In this document: positions 48,199 through 57,173 of the stretch, piece after piece | Layout: each line of letters begins with the position of its first letter | How positions within the stretch are numbered: position 1 is the first letter of the stretch | Source: Methanoculleus sp. | GTDB lineage: Archaea > Halobacteriota > Methanomicrobia > Methanomicrobiales > Methanoculleaceae | Reading direction: 5' to 3' | NCBI GenBank assembly: GCA_018433835.1 | Contig: JAHDQM010000011.1 | Span: 62,001-126,000, forward strand | DNA: 64,000 nucleotides | Notes under the pieces: model-generated | Told to the model about the DNA's origin: nothing | The model's input: the letters and a program-made list of their open reading frames with translations, nothing else | The model's database searches: none | Position numbers and translations under genes: made by a program

Positions 48199-49524
48199 TC
48201 AGCTGCTAACTCCCCCCTCTTTCCAGAGGTCGCATTTCTCGTTGAAGATGAATATGAACTCCCGGCCGCGCTTTTCCTTTTTTATGTAGCCTAACTCAGT
48301 GAGGCGAAGGAGGTCAGCCCTCGCTGTCTGGTAGACAACAGCATGGGTCTTCTCGATCTCCCTGATGGTGAAGTATTCGTCACTGTGCTCCATCATCTGC
48401 CTGAGGATGTCTGCCTGCCTTTGGTTTATTTTTTTGATAGTCCTTATTATCGCTTTTGTTGCGTTCTGCTCACTCTGTTTTTTCTCGATGTAAGCGATCA
48501 GATCTTTCTGTGCCACCTCGATGCACCGGATGTTGTACTGAATGAAGTAGGTCAGGTCCATCTCGTCGTATTCGGTGTGGAGGTAGGCAAGAGCGTAACC
48601 TTTCTTCGACCGGAGAATGACACGCGAGATGGGCATGTGCTCAAAGAGCCAGTAGCCCCGCGAGAGGACGTACCAGTAGAAGATGCTCCGGGCGGTTCTC
48701 CCGTTGCCGTCTTCGAAGGGGTGGATATAGCCGATGAGGAAGTGGAGGATGATCCCCTTGATGATGGGGTGGATGAAAGTCCCGGCGTCTTCGTCATCAG
48801 TGTTTGCGAACCAGCATAGCTCCTTGATCAGTTCCGGGATCTTCGTGTGGTCGGGAGGTGTGTGGTAGACAACGCCAGTGGCGGGGTCAACGACCTCAAT
48901 CTCGTTGGTCTCCCTGAATCGCCCGACGGCAGCATCGTCGAGGGTGTCCTTCGTCACGATCCTGTGGATGTCGAGGATGAACTCCGGGGTCAGTTGTTCT
49001 TCCTTCATCCGCAGGACGGACTGCAGGGCTTCATAGTTATTGATCACCATCTGCTCGGACTTATTTCTCGGCTTTATCCCCTTTTTGAGCATCTCTTTGG
49101 CAGCTTTGCGGGTGGTCACCGCCCCTTCGAGAATGCTGGAGGCGATGGCCTCTTCCATGAACGAGTTGACGATGTACGACTTTTCAAGCCTGATGGCCTT
49201 GTTGTGAATCTGGATGGTGCCCGAGAGATACTGGTCGAAGATGTGCAGGCTCCGCTGGATCTCGGGGGTGGTCGAATACTTGAGGCCGAGGGAGGCAAAA
49301 AAGACCGGTTCGTAGCGCATCACCCGGAGCAGTTTCATGACTCCCCAGACCCCCAATCTCTTTTCGGGATCGCTGATGCGATATCTGAGGTCGTCCCAGG
49401 CGAGGTACCGGTTGTTGTAGTCGACTACCTGTTTTCCGAACTCGGGATCCTGCTGTATCTTGGCGATTATCTGGGAGACATTTTCACCCCGTATCCGGGG
49501 TGGTTTTTCAGGGAGTTTGTTCAT
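48199..49524 (-). CDS. fic: Fic-domain protein (self-inhibited, with winged helix)
   Basis: A 441-residue Fic/DOC protein. The inhibitory motif is SSILEG at 129-134 (the (S/T)xxxE(G/N) pattern, Glu133), the catalytic loop HPFEDGNGR is at 268-276, and a C-terminal winged helix (about 370-430) ends the protein. Fic enzymes usually AMPylate protein hydroxyls; the N-terminal inhibitory helix makes it class II. It lies between a DUF1828/DUF1829-like gene and hsdR; Fic genes are often found inside type I restriction loci. Three 42-bp TTAGTA elements occupy its upstream region, the first 15 bp before the ATG, so the winged helix may repress its own operon. Confidence 0.93.
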   Translation of the reverse strand: MNKLPEKPPRIRGENVSQIIAKIQQDPEFGKQVVDYNNRYLAWDDLRYRISDPEKRLGVWGVMKLLRVMRYEPVFFASLGLKYSTTPEIQRSLHIFDQYLSGTIQIHNKAIRLEKSYIVNSFMEEAIASSILEGAVTTRKAAKEMLKKGIKPRNKSEQMVINNYEALQSVLRMKEEQLTPEFILDIHRIVTKDTLDDAAVGRFRETNEIEVVDPATGVVYHTPPDHTKIPELIKELCWFANTDDEDAGTFIHPIIKGIILHFLIGYIHPFEDGNGRTARSIFYWYVLSRGYWLFEHMPISRVILRSKKGYALAYLHTEYDEMDLTYFIQYNIRCIEVAQKDLIAYIEKKQSEQNATKAIIRTIKKINQRQADILRQMMEHSDEYFTIREIEKTHAVVYQTARADLLRLTELGYIKKEKRGREFIFIFNEKCDLWKEGGVSS

Positions 49525-49538
49525 GGGTTCGTTCTCTC

Positions 49539-49762
49539 AAATACTAATTTAATAGATTTTAGTATTTCATTAGTATTTCGATTTGAAACTGCTAAATACT
49601 AATTTTACATTTTTTAGTATTTAATTAGTAGTTCGAGATACAACGGAGGAGGTGATCTGAAATAGGTTTCTGGTCTTAATTTGTTGAAATTGCATCATCT
49701 CCTTTAAGACAGGGCACACTAAATACTAATTTAACACACATTAGTAGTTGGTTAGTAGTTCG
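49539..49762. repeat. Three 42-bp TTAGTA elements upstream of fic
   Basis: Copies at 49539-49580, 49594-49635 and 49721-49762, all 42 bp. Each reads AAATACTAATTT, eight variable bases, then two 11-bp direct repeats of TTAGTAGTTCG (TTAGTATTTCG or close variants). The first block holds the same box inverted (TACTAA). Spacing by 11 bp puts the boxes on one face of the helix, as for a cooperative DNA-binding protein. The position immediately upstream of fic suggests an operator cluster. The stretch to 49861 also has a GGTGAC/GTCACC hairpin near 49798-49820; otherwise nothing is seen. Confidence 0.85.
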
Positions 49763-49861
49763 CAGGGATGAGAACTATGGAGTCGCAAAAGAAGGGGTGG
49801 TGACAGAAGAGCAAAGTCACCCGTTGGCGCCCCGATCTCACCGAAGATGAGAGTGCGGGAC

Positions 49862-50626
49862 TCATGCTGCTAACTCTCCAGCAACAGCTTCCCGGTTGCT
49901 CCATAAGACCGGCTTCACGTTATAGTTCTTCAGCGCATCCAGAACATTTCCCGGGATTGGTTGGTCAATATCATTCAGGATGGCATAGGCTTTTGAATCG
50001 GGAGGGCGGACATCCTTTATATCAATCCAGGAGAATGCAGCCGCCTGTGCTGTATTTCTGCTTGGATTGCTGATTGTCTTGATGATTCGTTCCGGTTGGC
50101 TATGGGACTTGGGGATGATGAAGTCAAAGAGGTGGTCGAACCCACTCTGGCCGGTGAATTTTATATTTGAAGTATACCGGATCGCGTGCGCCTCAAGCCA
50201 AGCGACCACATCTTCGTAGAACAGGCTCGCTGTCATCGGTGTTGCAAGACCAAAGAGATCATTGACGGCGAGCATCGCCTGTATCAGGTTGTGTTTGCTG
50301 GGTGCGAAGTTTGCAGCAGATGTCTGCACTTCGAGCCTATCTCCATTCAGTTTCACGCCAAACCCGTTGAGCGTCATCATCAACAGAGACTTTCTCTTCG
50401 GAGTATCAAGTCTGCAACCGGACAACTCCAGATCCTGAAGGGTGTATCCAGCATCGGTGAGGATATAACTGCTGTTCCGGCGCTGGGCGTAAATCTGGAG
50501 ATAGTCGTTGTGGCGGTCGAGATAGGGCGTTGTAATCTCCACCCACTCGTCCACCTGCCTTATTAGAGTCTTTTCCTTGAGCCAGCGGGTATATTCATCC
50601 AGCAGGCTCTGGATCTCGTTAATCAT
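49862..50626 (-). CDS. DUF1828/DUF1829-type protein
   Basis: A 254-residue protein that I assign to the DUF1828 plus DUF1829 layout. The N-terminal half has [39 protein letters not shown] and [17 protein letters not shown]. The C-terminal half starts near [20 protein letters not shown]. Such proteins occur in bacterial and archaeal accessory islands; their role is not established to my knowledge. The start overlaps the upstream gene's stop (ATGA), so the two are coupled and may form a pair. No catalytic motif is evident. Confidence 0.7.
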   Translation of the reverse strand: MINEIQSLLDEYTRWLKEKTLIRQVDEWVEITTPYLDRHNDYLQIYAQRRNSSYILTDAGYTLQDLELSGCRLDTPKRKSLLMMTLNGFGVKLNGDRLEVQTSAANFAPSKHNLIQAMLAVNDLFGLATPMTASLFYEDVVAWLEAHAIRYTSNIKFTGQSGFDHLFDFIIPKSHSQPERIIKTISNPSRNTAQAAAFSWIDIKDVRPPDSKAYAILNDIDQPIPGNVLDALKNYNVKPVLWSNREAVAGELAA

Positions 50627-51075
50627 TCAATACCCTTCTGGATATTCGGAGGGTCTATAACGTTGCAGAACCGCATAAAGTCCTGCAACGTCTGCCATGT
50701 GTCCTGGATCTGTGAGAACCGATCCCGGGGGACTTCAAATGCCCATTTATCTCCATATCCCTCCCGGTATATATGCAGATGGGGCGAAGGCACCTCCCTA
50801 CCATCGGGATTCCGATGAGGGGCACCGCCAAAGTCCAGCCTGACAAGGACGACAACCTGCCTCGCGCGGTTCTGGTAGGTCCCTTTCAGAAGATCAATCC
50901 CGCCTCTCCGGATATCAAGGTGAAATGACTCACGCCCGTCGCTGGAGAGGAGGGGCAACGTAAGGTATCCGCCAGCCCCGGGGTAGTGAGACACCTCATC
51001 ATTTACCCTGACTTTGGGAGTGGCAATCAATGCATCCGCCGTTGCCTGATCAACGGAGATATCACTCATATCCAT
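50623..51075 (-). CDS. DUF6978-like protein paired with the DUF1828 protein
   Basis: A 150-residue protein with the pattern [39 protein letters not shown] and [20 protein letters not shown] followed by [18 protein letters not shown]. By recollection this resembles the DUF6978 family, often encoded next to DUF1828 proteins. It is predicted mixed alpha/beta and soluble. Tight coupling to the DUF1828 gene suggests they act together, possibly as a toxin-antitoxin or defence accessory pair. The family name should be checked. Confidence 0.55.
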   Translation of the reverse strand: MDMSDISVDQATADALIATPKVRVNDEVSHYPGAGGYLTLPLLSSDGRESFHLDIRRGGIDLLKGTYQNRARQVVVLVRLDFGGAPHRNPDGREVPSPHLHIYREGYGDKWAFEVPRDRFSQIQDTWQTLQDFMRFCNVIDPPNIQKGIE

Positions 51076-51081
51076 CGCACC

Positions 51082-51606
51082 TCATCTACTTTTACCGCTC
51101 TGATCAGACAGACCGTGACCGTCATACCTGCTCCAATTCATCGCCATGTAGCCCCGGATACCACTTTTCGGGTTATAAGGCGGATAGATCGACCTAAACA
51201 CCTCTTCGGCCCGGATGAAATCATCTCTCGGGAGCCGTGTGGTGTACTTCGCAAGATATAGCAACCTGATTCCGGGCGACCTGGAACGCCCTTCGTTGCA
51301 GTGGACGAGAACACGGTTCCCGGCCCTCAGGCTGGCATCGATATATTCCAGTGCCGTATCGATGATCTCCCGGGGGATGTAGGCCGGGTCCGGGGCATCC
51401 ACGAGGTTCAAGATGAGCCGGTTTCCCCTTCGTGCTATGAGGTATTCCGGGTGGTCTTTTGGAGCGGCCCTGCCTGTGTAGCCCAGCGCCTGGCGGTGGT
51501 ATGGCTCTTTGCAGGCATGAACCACGCACCACTCTGATTCGCGCCTGACGTTGAACTCGTAGTCATGCTCATTGCCGATGTACAAGTTCGGGTGGATCTC
51601 GATCAT
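51082..51606 (-). CDS. Dual-specificity/tyrosine phosphatase-like protein
   Basis: A 174-residue protein with the P-loop VHCNEGRSRSP (Cys103, Arg109), the HCx5R(S/T) signature of cysteine-based phosphatases. A candidate general acid lies in NLVDAPDP (Asp70 or Asp73). The start MIEIHPNLYIGNEHDYEF matches the usual LYIG opening of dual-specificity phosphatases. It removes phosphate from proteins, nucleotides or RNA ends; the substrate is unknown. It sits between hsdS and the DUF pair in the restriction island, an unusual place, and might counteract a Fic-type or kinase-type modification. Confidence 0.85.
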   Translation of the reverse strand: MIEIHPNLYIGNEHDYEFNVRRESEWCVVHACKEPYHRQALGYTGRAAPKDHPEYLIARRGNRLILNLVDAPDPAYIPREIIDTALEYIDASLRAGNRVLVHCNEGRSRSPGIRLLYLAKYTTRLPRDDFIRAEEVFRSIYPPYNPKSGIRGYMAMNWSRYDGHGLSDQSGKSR

Positions 51607-51819
51607 GAGGACACCGTGTGATGTTTTTGATAGAGGCTACGCTAGAGGTCATATATGTGTTCCGAAATGATTCTGTGGGCGTGGAATTCCAAGGCCAGCA
51701 AGGATAGGGAAGTTTTGGATTCACCAGATTTTTACCAGAAGACTTACATCTGGTTTTTTTCTTGTTTGCGCGATAGTTTTAGCGTGTCTCAAGATGGGAT
51801 CGTGACGGTGTCTCTGTCT

Positions 51820-53142
51820 TCATACGGTAGCGCTTTCCCTTCTCTGTTCCTCCCCCACCGGCACCCGGACCTCCCCGGAGATGAGCTTCGGGAGGAGGGT
51901 GTCGCGGAGGGCGGCGAGGGTGCGGGATTGCCGAACATTATGCTGAATTCGTTGCAGCATTGGGTTAATTACCCGTTCAAAACTCTCTAAAATCTCTACT
52001 GATGGAATTATGATAGAATAGCCAGCCATTGCATCCCAGTTTGTTCGGGGCATTCTCGTTCCAGTTGATGATTGCGTCACATAGTCGATAAATGGATCAC
52101 TGGAGATGTGCATCAAGACCAGACCATAACATACACGACTTTTTGGGACTACAACTAAAATATCTGTCGAACACACGCCATTGACAGGTGCAATGCCTAC
52201 TTTATGGAAATAGGGTCGAAGTTTACCAAACAGAATCTGCCCTTCTCTGAACTCAAACTTATTGCTATCTATGTTCTCTGCTGTAACCCATGTATCTAGC
52301 GCTATACAGTTCCTCGGCATTTCTGCCAGACTAATATAATTGGTGTTTGGATCAATTTCATCCGATTGAATACCGTTACGGAGATTCTCCGCAACATCTC
52401 CAAATGTTCCCGCTCTCCACCCCACCGGCACCTCCCGGCCGTCCACCTCCCCAAACCCGTCCGGAAACAGCGCCGCCGTCTCCGCATCCATCCCGGTGGG
52501 CTCCCTGCCCTCCATCTTCGCCCGCACCGGGTCGAAGTCCACGAACCATGACGTGAAGATCGCCTGCGCCATCGCTTCGAGGGTGGCGTTCATGCGGCGG
52601 TTGAGTTCGATCTTATCGTCGAGGGAGCCGAGGATGCGGGCGATGGCGTGTTGTTCGGAGAGAGGCGGAAGGACTACAGGAGTTGCCCGAAGTATCCCAA
52701 GATTCGTGTGAGGCACTCCTGTCTGAATCGCATTCTGGCGAATGTAATCCTGTTGTTCAGCAGATGAAAAGAAGTAGTAGAAGAAGAGAGGATCAGCAAT
52801 GTTCCGATCCACGGTGAGTTTCATCTGACTTTGGGAGACGAGGTACTGACCAAAGGGTCCTTGTGGAACGAGGCTTACTTGACCAAGGGTGCCCCGCTGG
52901 GTGAAAACGATGTCTCCAGGTCGCGCTAGATTCGCGCTAAGAGACTTCGCCTTTTTTTCGGTGACGAACACGAACTCGCCGGAGACCCATCGACTACTCA
53001 TGTTCTGCCCGCGAATCACCGGTATGCCTTCGTTGACGTAGTCGCGTGACACGAGGTTTGAGCCAAATGGACCCCCAACGAGCGCGTTGGGTGTCGCGGC
53101 TGCAATGTCTCCGACTGTTGCTTCTTTCCACTCACTCGCCAT
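51820..53142 (-). CDS. hsdS: Type I restriction-modification specificity subunit
   Basis: A 440-residue HsdS with two target-recognition domains and two conserved helical spacers: the first TRD at about 1-150, spacer [20 protein letters not shown] with [16 protein letters not shown], second TRD at about 225-385, and a closing spacer [20 protein letters not shown]. It sets the DNA sequence methylated and cut. The [12 protein letters not shown] was chosen; a TTG two codons upstream is less likely. It overlaps the hsdM 3' end by about 11 bp. The middle of the second TRD is AT-rich relative to the rest, consistent with TRD exchange. Confidence 0.93.
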   Translation of the reverse strand: MASEWKEATVGDIAAATPNALVGGPFGSNLVSRDYVNEGIPVIRGQNMSSRWVSGEFVFVTEKKAKSLSANLARPGDIVFTQRGTLGQVSLVPQGPFGQYLVSQSQMKLTVDRNIADPLFFYYFFSSAEQQDYIRQNAIQTGVPHTNLGILRATPVVLPPLSEQHAIARILGSLDDKIELNRRMNATLEAMAQAIFTSWFVDFDPVRAKMEGREPTGMDAETAALFPDGFGEVDGREVPVGWRAGTFGDVAENLRNGIQSDEIDPNTNYISLAEMPRNCIALDTWVTAENIDSNKFEFREGQILFGKLRPYFHKVGIAPVNGVCSTDILVVVPKSRVCYGLVLMHISSDPFIDYVTQSSTGTRMPRTNWDAMAGYSIIIPSVEILESFERVINPMLQRIQHNVRQSRTLAALRDTLLPKLISGEVRVPVGEEQRRESATV

Positions 53143-54739
53143 ACCCAAGCCCCTTCAAATTCCCCCGGATCTCCCCTTCCAGCCGCTCCGACTCTCGAAA
53201 CTGCTCCGCAAGCTCCGCCGTCAATCGCTCCATCTTCTCCTCAAACGGCTCCCCGTCGTCCTCGACCTCTTCCGCCCCCACGTAGCGCCCCGGCGTCAGG
53301 ACGTAGCCGTGTTCCGCGACCTCCTCGACGGCTACGCTCCGGCAGAACCCGGGCACGTCCTCGTACTCCCCGGCGTCAGGGTCGCCCCGCCAGGCGTGGT
53401 AGGTTCCGGCGATCCGGTCGATATCCTCGTCGGTCAGCTCCCGGTGGGTGCGGTCGACCATCGTCCCGAGTTTCCGGGCGTCGATGAAGAGGATCTGGCG
53501 GCGCCGGTCCCGGAACCGGTTGTTCCTTTTGTCGCGGGAGAGGAACCAGAGGCACGCCGGGATCTGGGTCGAGTAGAAGAGCTGCCCCGGCAGCGCCACC
53601 ATGCAGTCCACCAGGTCGTCCTCGACGATGTTCCTGCGGATCTCCCCCTCGCCGGAGGAGTTCGAGGACATGCTGCCGTTCGCGAGCACGACTCCCGCCT
53701 GCCCCGTGGGGGCGAGGTGGTGAATGAAGTGCTGCATCCACGCGAAGTTCGCGTTGTTCTTCGGCGGGATGCCATACTTCCACCGCACGTCCTGCCGGAG
53801 CTTCTCCCCACCCCAGTCCTTCATGTTGAAGGGCGGGTTGACCAGGATGTAGTCGGCCTTGAGGTCCTTGTGGAGGTCGTTAGTGAAACTGTCCGCCGCA
53901 TGGTCGCCGAGGTTGCCCTCGATCCCCCGGATGGCGAGGTTCATCTTCGCAAGCCGCCAGGTGGTCGGGTTCGACTCCTGCCCGTAGACGCTGATATCGT
54001 TCCGTCTCCCGCCGTGAGCCTCCGTGAACTCCTCGCTCTGGACGAACATCCCACCCGACCCGCAGGCGGGGTCGTATACCCGGCCTTGATAGGGAGTAAG
54101 CATCGCCACCAGCGTTCGGACCACGCAGCGGGGCGTGTAGAACTGGCCGCCCTTCTTTCCTTCCGCGCTCGCGAACTGCGAGAGGAAATACTCGTAGACC
54201 CTCCCGAGGATATCCTTTGAGCGGCTCTCGCGATCACCGACGGCAACACTCCCTATGAGGTCCACGAGCTCGCCGAGACGCTGTTTGTCAAGGCTCGCGC
54301 GCCCGAAGTCTTTCGGGAGAACGCCCCTCAGGGTGGGATTGGACTTCTCGATCGCGACCATCGCTTCGTCAACCAGTACGCCGACCTTGGGTGATTTTGC
54401 GTTCGCCTGAAGGAAAGACCATCGTGCCTCTTTCGGAACCCAGAAGATGTTCTCAGCGAGGTACTCGTCGGGATCTTCCAGGACGGCATACCGCTGCTCC
54501 GGCTCGGCGACATACCACTCGCTCTCTGGGTTGCTGACCTCGGCGTTCAGGTGCTCAAAGCGCTCCCTGAACGAATCAGAGATATATTTGAGAAAGATCA
54601 GGCCCAGGACGACATGCTTGTACTCCGCCGCGTCCATATTGGAGCGGAGTTTGTCGGCGGCCTCCCAGAGTTTCGATTCGAACCCGAGTGTCGCGCCGTT
54701 ATTTGTATTTTTTCCACCGTTCAGTGTCAGCTGTGCCAT
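53132..54739 (-). CDS. hsdM: Type I restriction-modification methyltransferase subunit
   Basis: A 535-residue N6-adenine methyltransferase. The N-terminal helical domain (to about 170) is followed by motif I DPACGSGG at 223-230, which binds S-adenosylmethionine, and motif IV NPPF at 301-304. With HsdS it methylates the recognition site. It is the first gene of the leftward restriction island. Its first three codons and the 31 bp upstream are duplicated exactly 2000 bp away at 56731-56770, so the promoter region has been copied or split by an insertion. Confidence 0.96.
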   Translation of the reverse strand: MAQLTLNGGKNTNNGATLGFESKLWEAADKLRSNMDAAEYKHVVLGLIFLKYISDSFRERFEHLNAEVSNPESEWYVAEPEQRYAVLEDPDEYLAENIFWVPKEARWSFLQANAKSPKVGVLVDEAMVAIEKSNPTLRGVLPKDFGRASLDKQRLGELVDLIGSVAVGDRESRSKDILGRVYEYFLSQFASAEGKKGGQFYTPRCVVRTLVAMLTPYQGRVYDPACGSGGMFVQSEEFTEAHGGRRNDISVYGQESNPTTWRLAKMNLAIRGIEGNLGDHAADSFTNDLHKDLKADYILVNPPFNMKDWGGEKLRQDVRWKYGIPPKNNANFAWMQHFIHHLAPTGQAGVVLANGSMSSNSSGEGEIRRNIVEDDLVDCMVALPGQLFYSTQIPACLWFLSRDKRNNRFRDRRRQILFIDARKLGTMVDRTHRELTDEDIDRIAGTYHAWRGDPDAGEYEDVPGFCRSVAVEEVAEHGYVLTPGRYVGAEEVEDDGEPFEEKMERLTAELAEQFRESERLEGEIRGNLKGLGYGE

Positions 54740-54770
54740 TGGGCGCCCTCATCCGTGAATAGTATAATCC
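54731..54770. repeat. 40-bp direct repeat, copy 1 (hsdM start and promoter)
   Basis: Contains the hsdM start codon plus two codons and the upstream AGTATAATCC box (a TATA-type element on the minus strand). It matches copy 2 at 56731-56770 with two mismatches; the spacing is exactly 2000 bp. Confidence 0.9.
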
Positions 54771-54862
54771 AGAGATGTACAGAAATGTTTTGTTAATTTG
54801 ATTTTGTAGTTCTGCGATTTGATCCGATACCTTTTATGATTTAGGAAAATACTGTTAATTCA

Positions 54863-55318
54863 ATGACCCGATGGCTCGCGATATCAAACAGGGAGAACTC
54901 GAAGGTCGTCATCAGGAAACACATCTGGGGAGTGCCAAAACGGTATGTCAACACCATTCGTCGGGTTGTGCCCGGGGATACGGTCTTGGTCTACGTGGGG
55001 CAGAAGGTGGTTGACAGAGATCTGCTCCCTCCCGCAATTACCGCGGCCTTTGAGGTAACTTCGAAGATGTATGAAGACGCATCCCAAATATTCACCGCAC
55101 CGGCGAAGCTCGGCGATGAGATCTTCCCACTTCGGATCAATCTCAAGCCCATCATGATCTTCGACCCTCCAATCGAGTTCAAGCCGCTTATCCCGAACCT
55201 CGCGTTTATCACCAACAAGACGATGTGGTCGGGGCATATCCAGGGGCATGCAATGCGGGAGATCCCGGAGGAGGACTATCAGCGGATCATGGAGACGGGG
55301 CGAAAGGAAGGTCGGTGA
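54863..55318 (+). CDS. EVE-domain (PUA-like) protein
   Basis: A 151-residue EVE domain: TRWLAISNRENSKVVIRKH, VPKRYVNTIRRVVPGDTVLV and YVGQKVV, then ITAAFEVTSKMYED and PLRINLKPIM. EVE domains are PUA-related readers thought to bind modified bases in DNA or RNA and are frequent in restriction and defence islands. This one is divergent from hsdM and lies within the 2-kb segment bounded by direct repeats. It could sense the methylation made by the neighbouring type I system or foreign modified DNA; that is inference. Confidence 0.9.
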   Translation: MTRWLAISNRENSKVVIRKHIWGVPKRYVNTIRRVVPGDTVLVYVGQKVVDRDLLPPAITAAFEVTSKMYEDASQIFTAPAKLGDEIFPLRINLKPIMIFDPPIEFKPLIPNLAFITNKTMWSGHIQGHAMREIPEEDYQRIMETGRKEGR

Positions 55319-55492
55319 ACAGGAGAGCGCCGTATTATCCCGAAGGGATCACCCGGAGCTCGCCCAACCGTACCCCTGACGCTGTTGACAACACTTAACC
55401 ATCCGGATTCCAGCACCCGGTTCTTTTCTACAAAACACCACGTGAGGCAGAAACTTATATCCCCTGCTCCCGATAGAATGCATTGAACAGCT

Positions 55493-55792
55493 ATGCCCGT
55501 CACGCTGGATCAGATCCGGAAAAAGCGGTCCAGGATTCTCGCAATAGCCGGGCGGCACGGGGCAACAAACCTGCGGATCTTCGGATCGGTCGCCCGGGGA
55601 GAGACCGGGCCGGAGAGCGACCTCGACCTCGACCTCCTGGTGGAGCTGGAGCCGGGCAGGAGCCTCCTCGACCACATCGCGCTCATCCAGGACCTGGAGG
55701 AAGACCTTGATTGCCGGGTGGGCGTGGTGACGGAGAAAGCACTCAAGGAGCGCCACAAAAAGCGGATACTCAAAGAGGCAGTGCCGTTATGA
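55493..55792 (+). CDS. mntA: MntA-type minimal nucleotidyltransferase (antitoxin)
   Basis: A 99-residue minimal nucleotidyltransferase with LRIFGSVARGETGPESDLD, the GSxxRGE motif at 31-37 and the DLDLDLLV acidic pair near 44-48. MntA proteins neutralise their HEPN partner HepT by adding AMP to it. The partner gene overlaps the stop here by ATGA but is cut after 19 codons at a dispersed repeat element, so this antitoxin appears orphaned. The helical N-terminus MPVTLDQIRKKRSRI is typical. Confidence 0.92.
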   Translation: MPVTLDQIRKKRSRILAIAGRHGATNLRIFGSVARGETGPESDLDLDLLVELEPGRSLLDHIALIQDLEEDLDCRVGVVTEKALKERHKKRILKEAVPL

Positions 55793-55848
55793 GGGACGGG
55801 AACGAACGGCTCCTCGACATCCTGGAAGCGATCGACAGCGATCTGTGA
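55789..55848 (+). pseudogene. hepT: HepT (DUF86/HEPN) toxin gene truncated to 19 codons
   Basis: The frame starts with ATGA overlap to mntA and reads MRDGNERLLDILEAIDSDL before a stop. The beginning matches the usual DUF86/HepT opening (RDxxRLLDILEAIxxI). Normal HepT has about 110-145 residues; the RNase motif Rx4-6H is lost. The stop codon lies exactly at the left edge of the ~113-bp dispersed element, so insertion or recombination of that element most likely destroyed the gene. Confidence 0.8.
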
Positions 55849-55957
55849 AATACTAATTTAGTAGAAATTAGTAGTTCGTTAGTAGTTCGCGGCAGCGATG
55901 CCCGGGGGGCACTTGCTAACGCGATACGTGGCTTCGTCCCGGTCAATTCACCCGGCA
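55845..55957 (+). repeat. Dispersed ~114-bp element, copy 1
   Basis: Begins GTGAAATACTAATTTAGTAG, includes the 42-bp TTAGTA element (55848-55889, here with the perfect palindrome TACTAA-T-TTAGTA), and continues about 68 bp to TTCACCCGGCA. Copy 2 at 60627-60741 matches across the whole length at roughly 80 percent, the left 45 bp almost exactly. No terminal inverted repeats or reading frame are evident. From its end to the next gene (to 56141) the sequence is AT-rich and shows only a probable promoter. Confidence 0.85.
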
Positions 55958-56141
55958 TTCAACCTCTGGCATGTAGTGTCATGATCGGGAGAATATTGGG
56001 ATGACTTCAACCGTTTGTTGTCTTCTCTTAACACCCTCAAGCCTGCCCAGCACTGCGATTTTTTTATAAAACAAAATTCTACAGAGCGATAGTAATGGTT
56101 AAGACAAATATTAACAACCAAAAGGGAATAAATCCTCATTT

Positions 56142-56729
56142 ATGATTAATCAAGAAAAATTCGAATTTATCAAAGAGAAGTATGGGTATTACGCTAGTTG
56201 GGCAATATGGGCTGATGCAGGAGAAAAACCAAAAGACAATATTGGTGACCTGAGTGTTTTTGATATAAAATATAATTCAGGCCTTTTAGAGCAATTGAAT
56301 CCAAACATCATTCTGGTCGGACTGAATATATCGCGCGGACGTATAAAAGATCCGCTAGCAAATTTTCATGATGCGAGACCTGAAGCAATGGATTTCAAGA
56401 TCAGGTATGCGTTGAGAGGTTCCCCTTTTTGGGGCGCATACATGACGGATATCATCAAGGACTTTGATCAAAAAGTATCTGGAAAAGTCTGGAGTTACTT
56501 AAGAACACATAAACAGTTTGAAATTGAGAATGCAAAACTGTTTCATGAAGAAATAAATGATGTAGGTGCTCATAACCCTACTATTATCGCCTTTGGAGAT
56601 GTCGCTTATAGGATTCTGATGAGGAACTTCATGGATGATTACAAGATTTTGAAAGTACCTCATTACAGCATTTATTGCAGCAAGGAAAAATACAGAGAAA
56701 ACGTAGGGCGTATTTTGCAGTATGAATAG
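56142..56729 (+). CDS. Unknown AT-rich orphan protein
   Basis: A 195-residue soluble protein beginning MINQEKFEFIKEKYGYYASW. Parts such as NPNIILVGLNISRG, then RGSPFWGAYMTDIIKD and NPTIIAFGDVAYRIL recall the core strands of uracil-DNA-glycosylase-like folds (a hydrophobic strand ending GLN, and later an IAFG strand). That resemblance is weak, and I do not assign a function. The composition is far more AT-rich than the neighbours, indicating transfer. The gene ends two bases before copy 2 of the 40-bp direct repeat. Confidence 0.75.
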   Translation: MINQEKFEFIKEKYGYYASWAIWADAGEKPKDNIGDLSVFDIKYNSGLLEQLNPNIILVGLNISRGRIKDPLANFHDARPEAMDFKIRYALRGSPFWGAYMTDIIKDFDQKVSGKVWSYLRTHKQFEIENAKLFHEEINDVGAHNPTIIAFGDVAYRILMRNFMDDYKILKVPHYSIYCSKEKYRENVGRILQYE

Positions 56730-56730
56730 G

Positions 56731-56770
56731 CTGTACCATTGAGCGCCCTCATCCGTGAATAGTATAATCC
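56731..56770. repeat. 40-bp direct repeat, copy 2
   Basis: Same sequence as 54731-54770 apart from two bases; it includes an ATGGTACAG equivalent of the hsdM first codons on the minus strand, without an hsdM gene behind it. The pair encloses the EVE, mntA/hepT' and AT-rich orphan genes. Confidence 0.9.
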
Positions 56771-57035
56771 GGGCAACCATTTCGAGCCCGGTGAAAATCT
56801 TCACCGATGAGTGAAACCGTGGGGAACCCCGCTAATCCTTCCCCCGCAGATCCCACTCATTGCTTCGATCCTTGGTAACACAATCTATCAGTTTGATACA
56901 TTCTGATAGATATTGTAAACGAGGTGATAGAAAGGCTGTCCCGGAACACCTTTGCCGGGAGAGGGACACCCGCTCGCACTTCTTTGTATCAGCCCATAAA
57001 TGGGAAAAGAAAAACAATTTGAAATTCCGGGAGGC

Positions 57036-57173
57036 TCACTTTATCTTTTTCTCGAGCTTCTTGAGTTTCTTCTTGGCGGCCTCGCTGCCCGCAGCCGCCT
57101 GCTGCGCGAGTTCTTCTGCCTTGGCCTTCTTTGCTCTGTTTAGTTTCTCCAATTGTTTCTTGCTCGTCGGCAT
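57036..57173 (-). CDS. Small basic Lys/Ala-rich protein (45 residues)
   Basis: A short gene with a good ribosome-binding site (GAGGT six to seven bases before ATG). It encodes 45 residues that start MPTSKKQLEKLNRAKKAKAE and end KKKLKKLEKKIK, with an alanine-rich middle. The predicted structure is helical and strongly basic, with heptad-like spacing of leucines, so nucleic-acid binding or coiled-coil pairing is plausible. Family unknown. The upstream stretch 56771-57035 has no other gene. Confidence 0.6.
   Translation of the reverse strand: MPTSKKQLEKLNRAKKAKAEELAQQAAAGSEAAKKKLKKLEKKIK

Noticed and set aside
51655..51990. 111-codon plus-strand frame overlapping the 3' end of hsdS
   Set aside because: It is antisense to hsdS over much of its length and has no domain or initiation signals.
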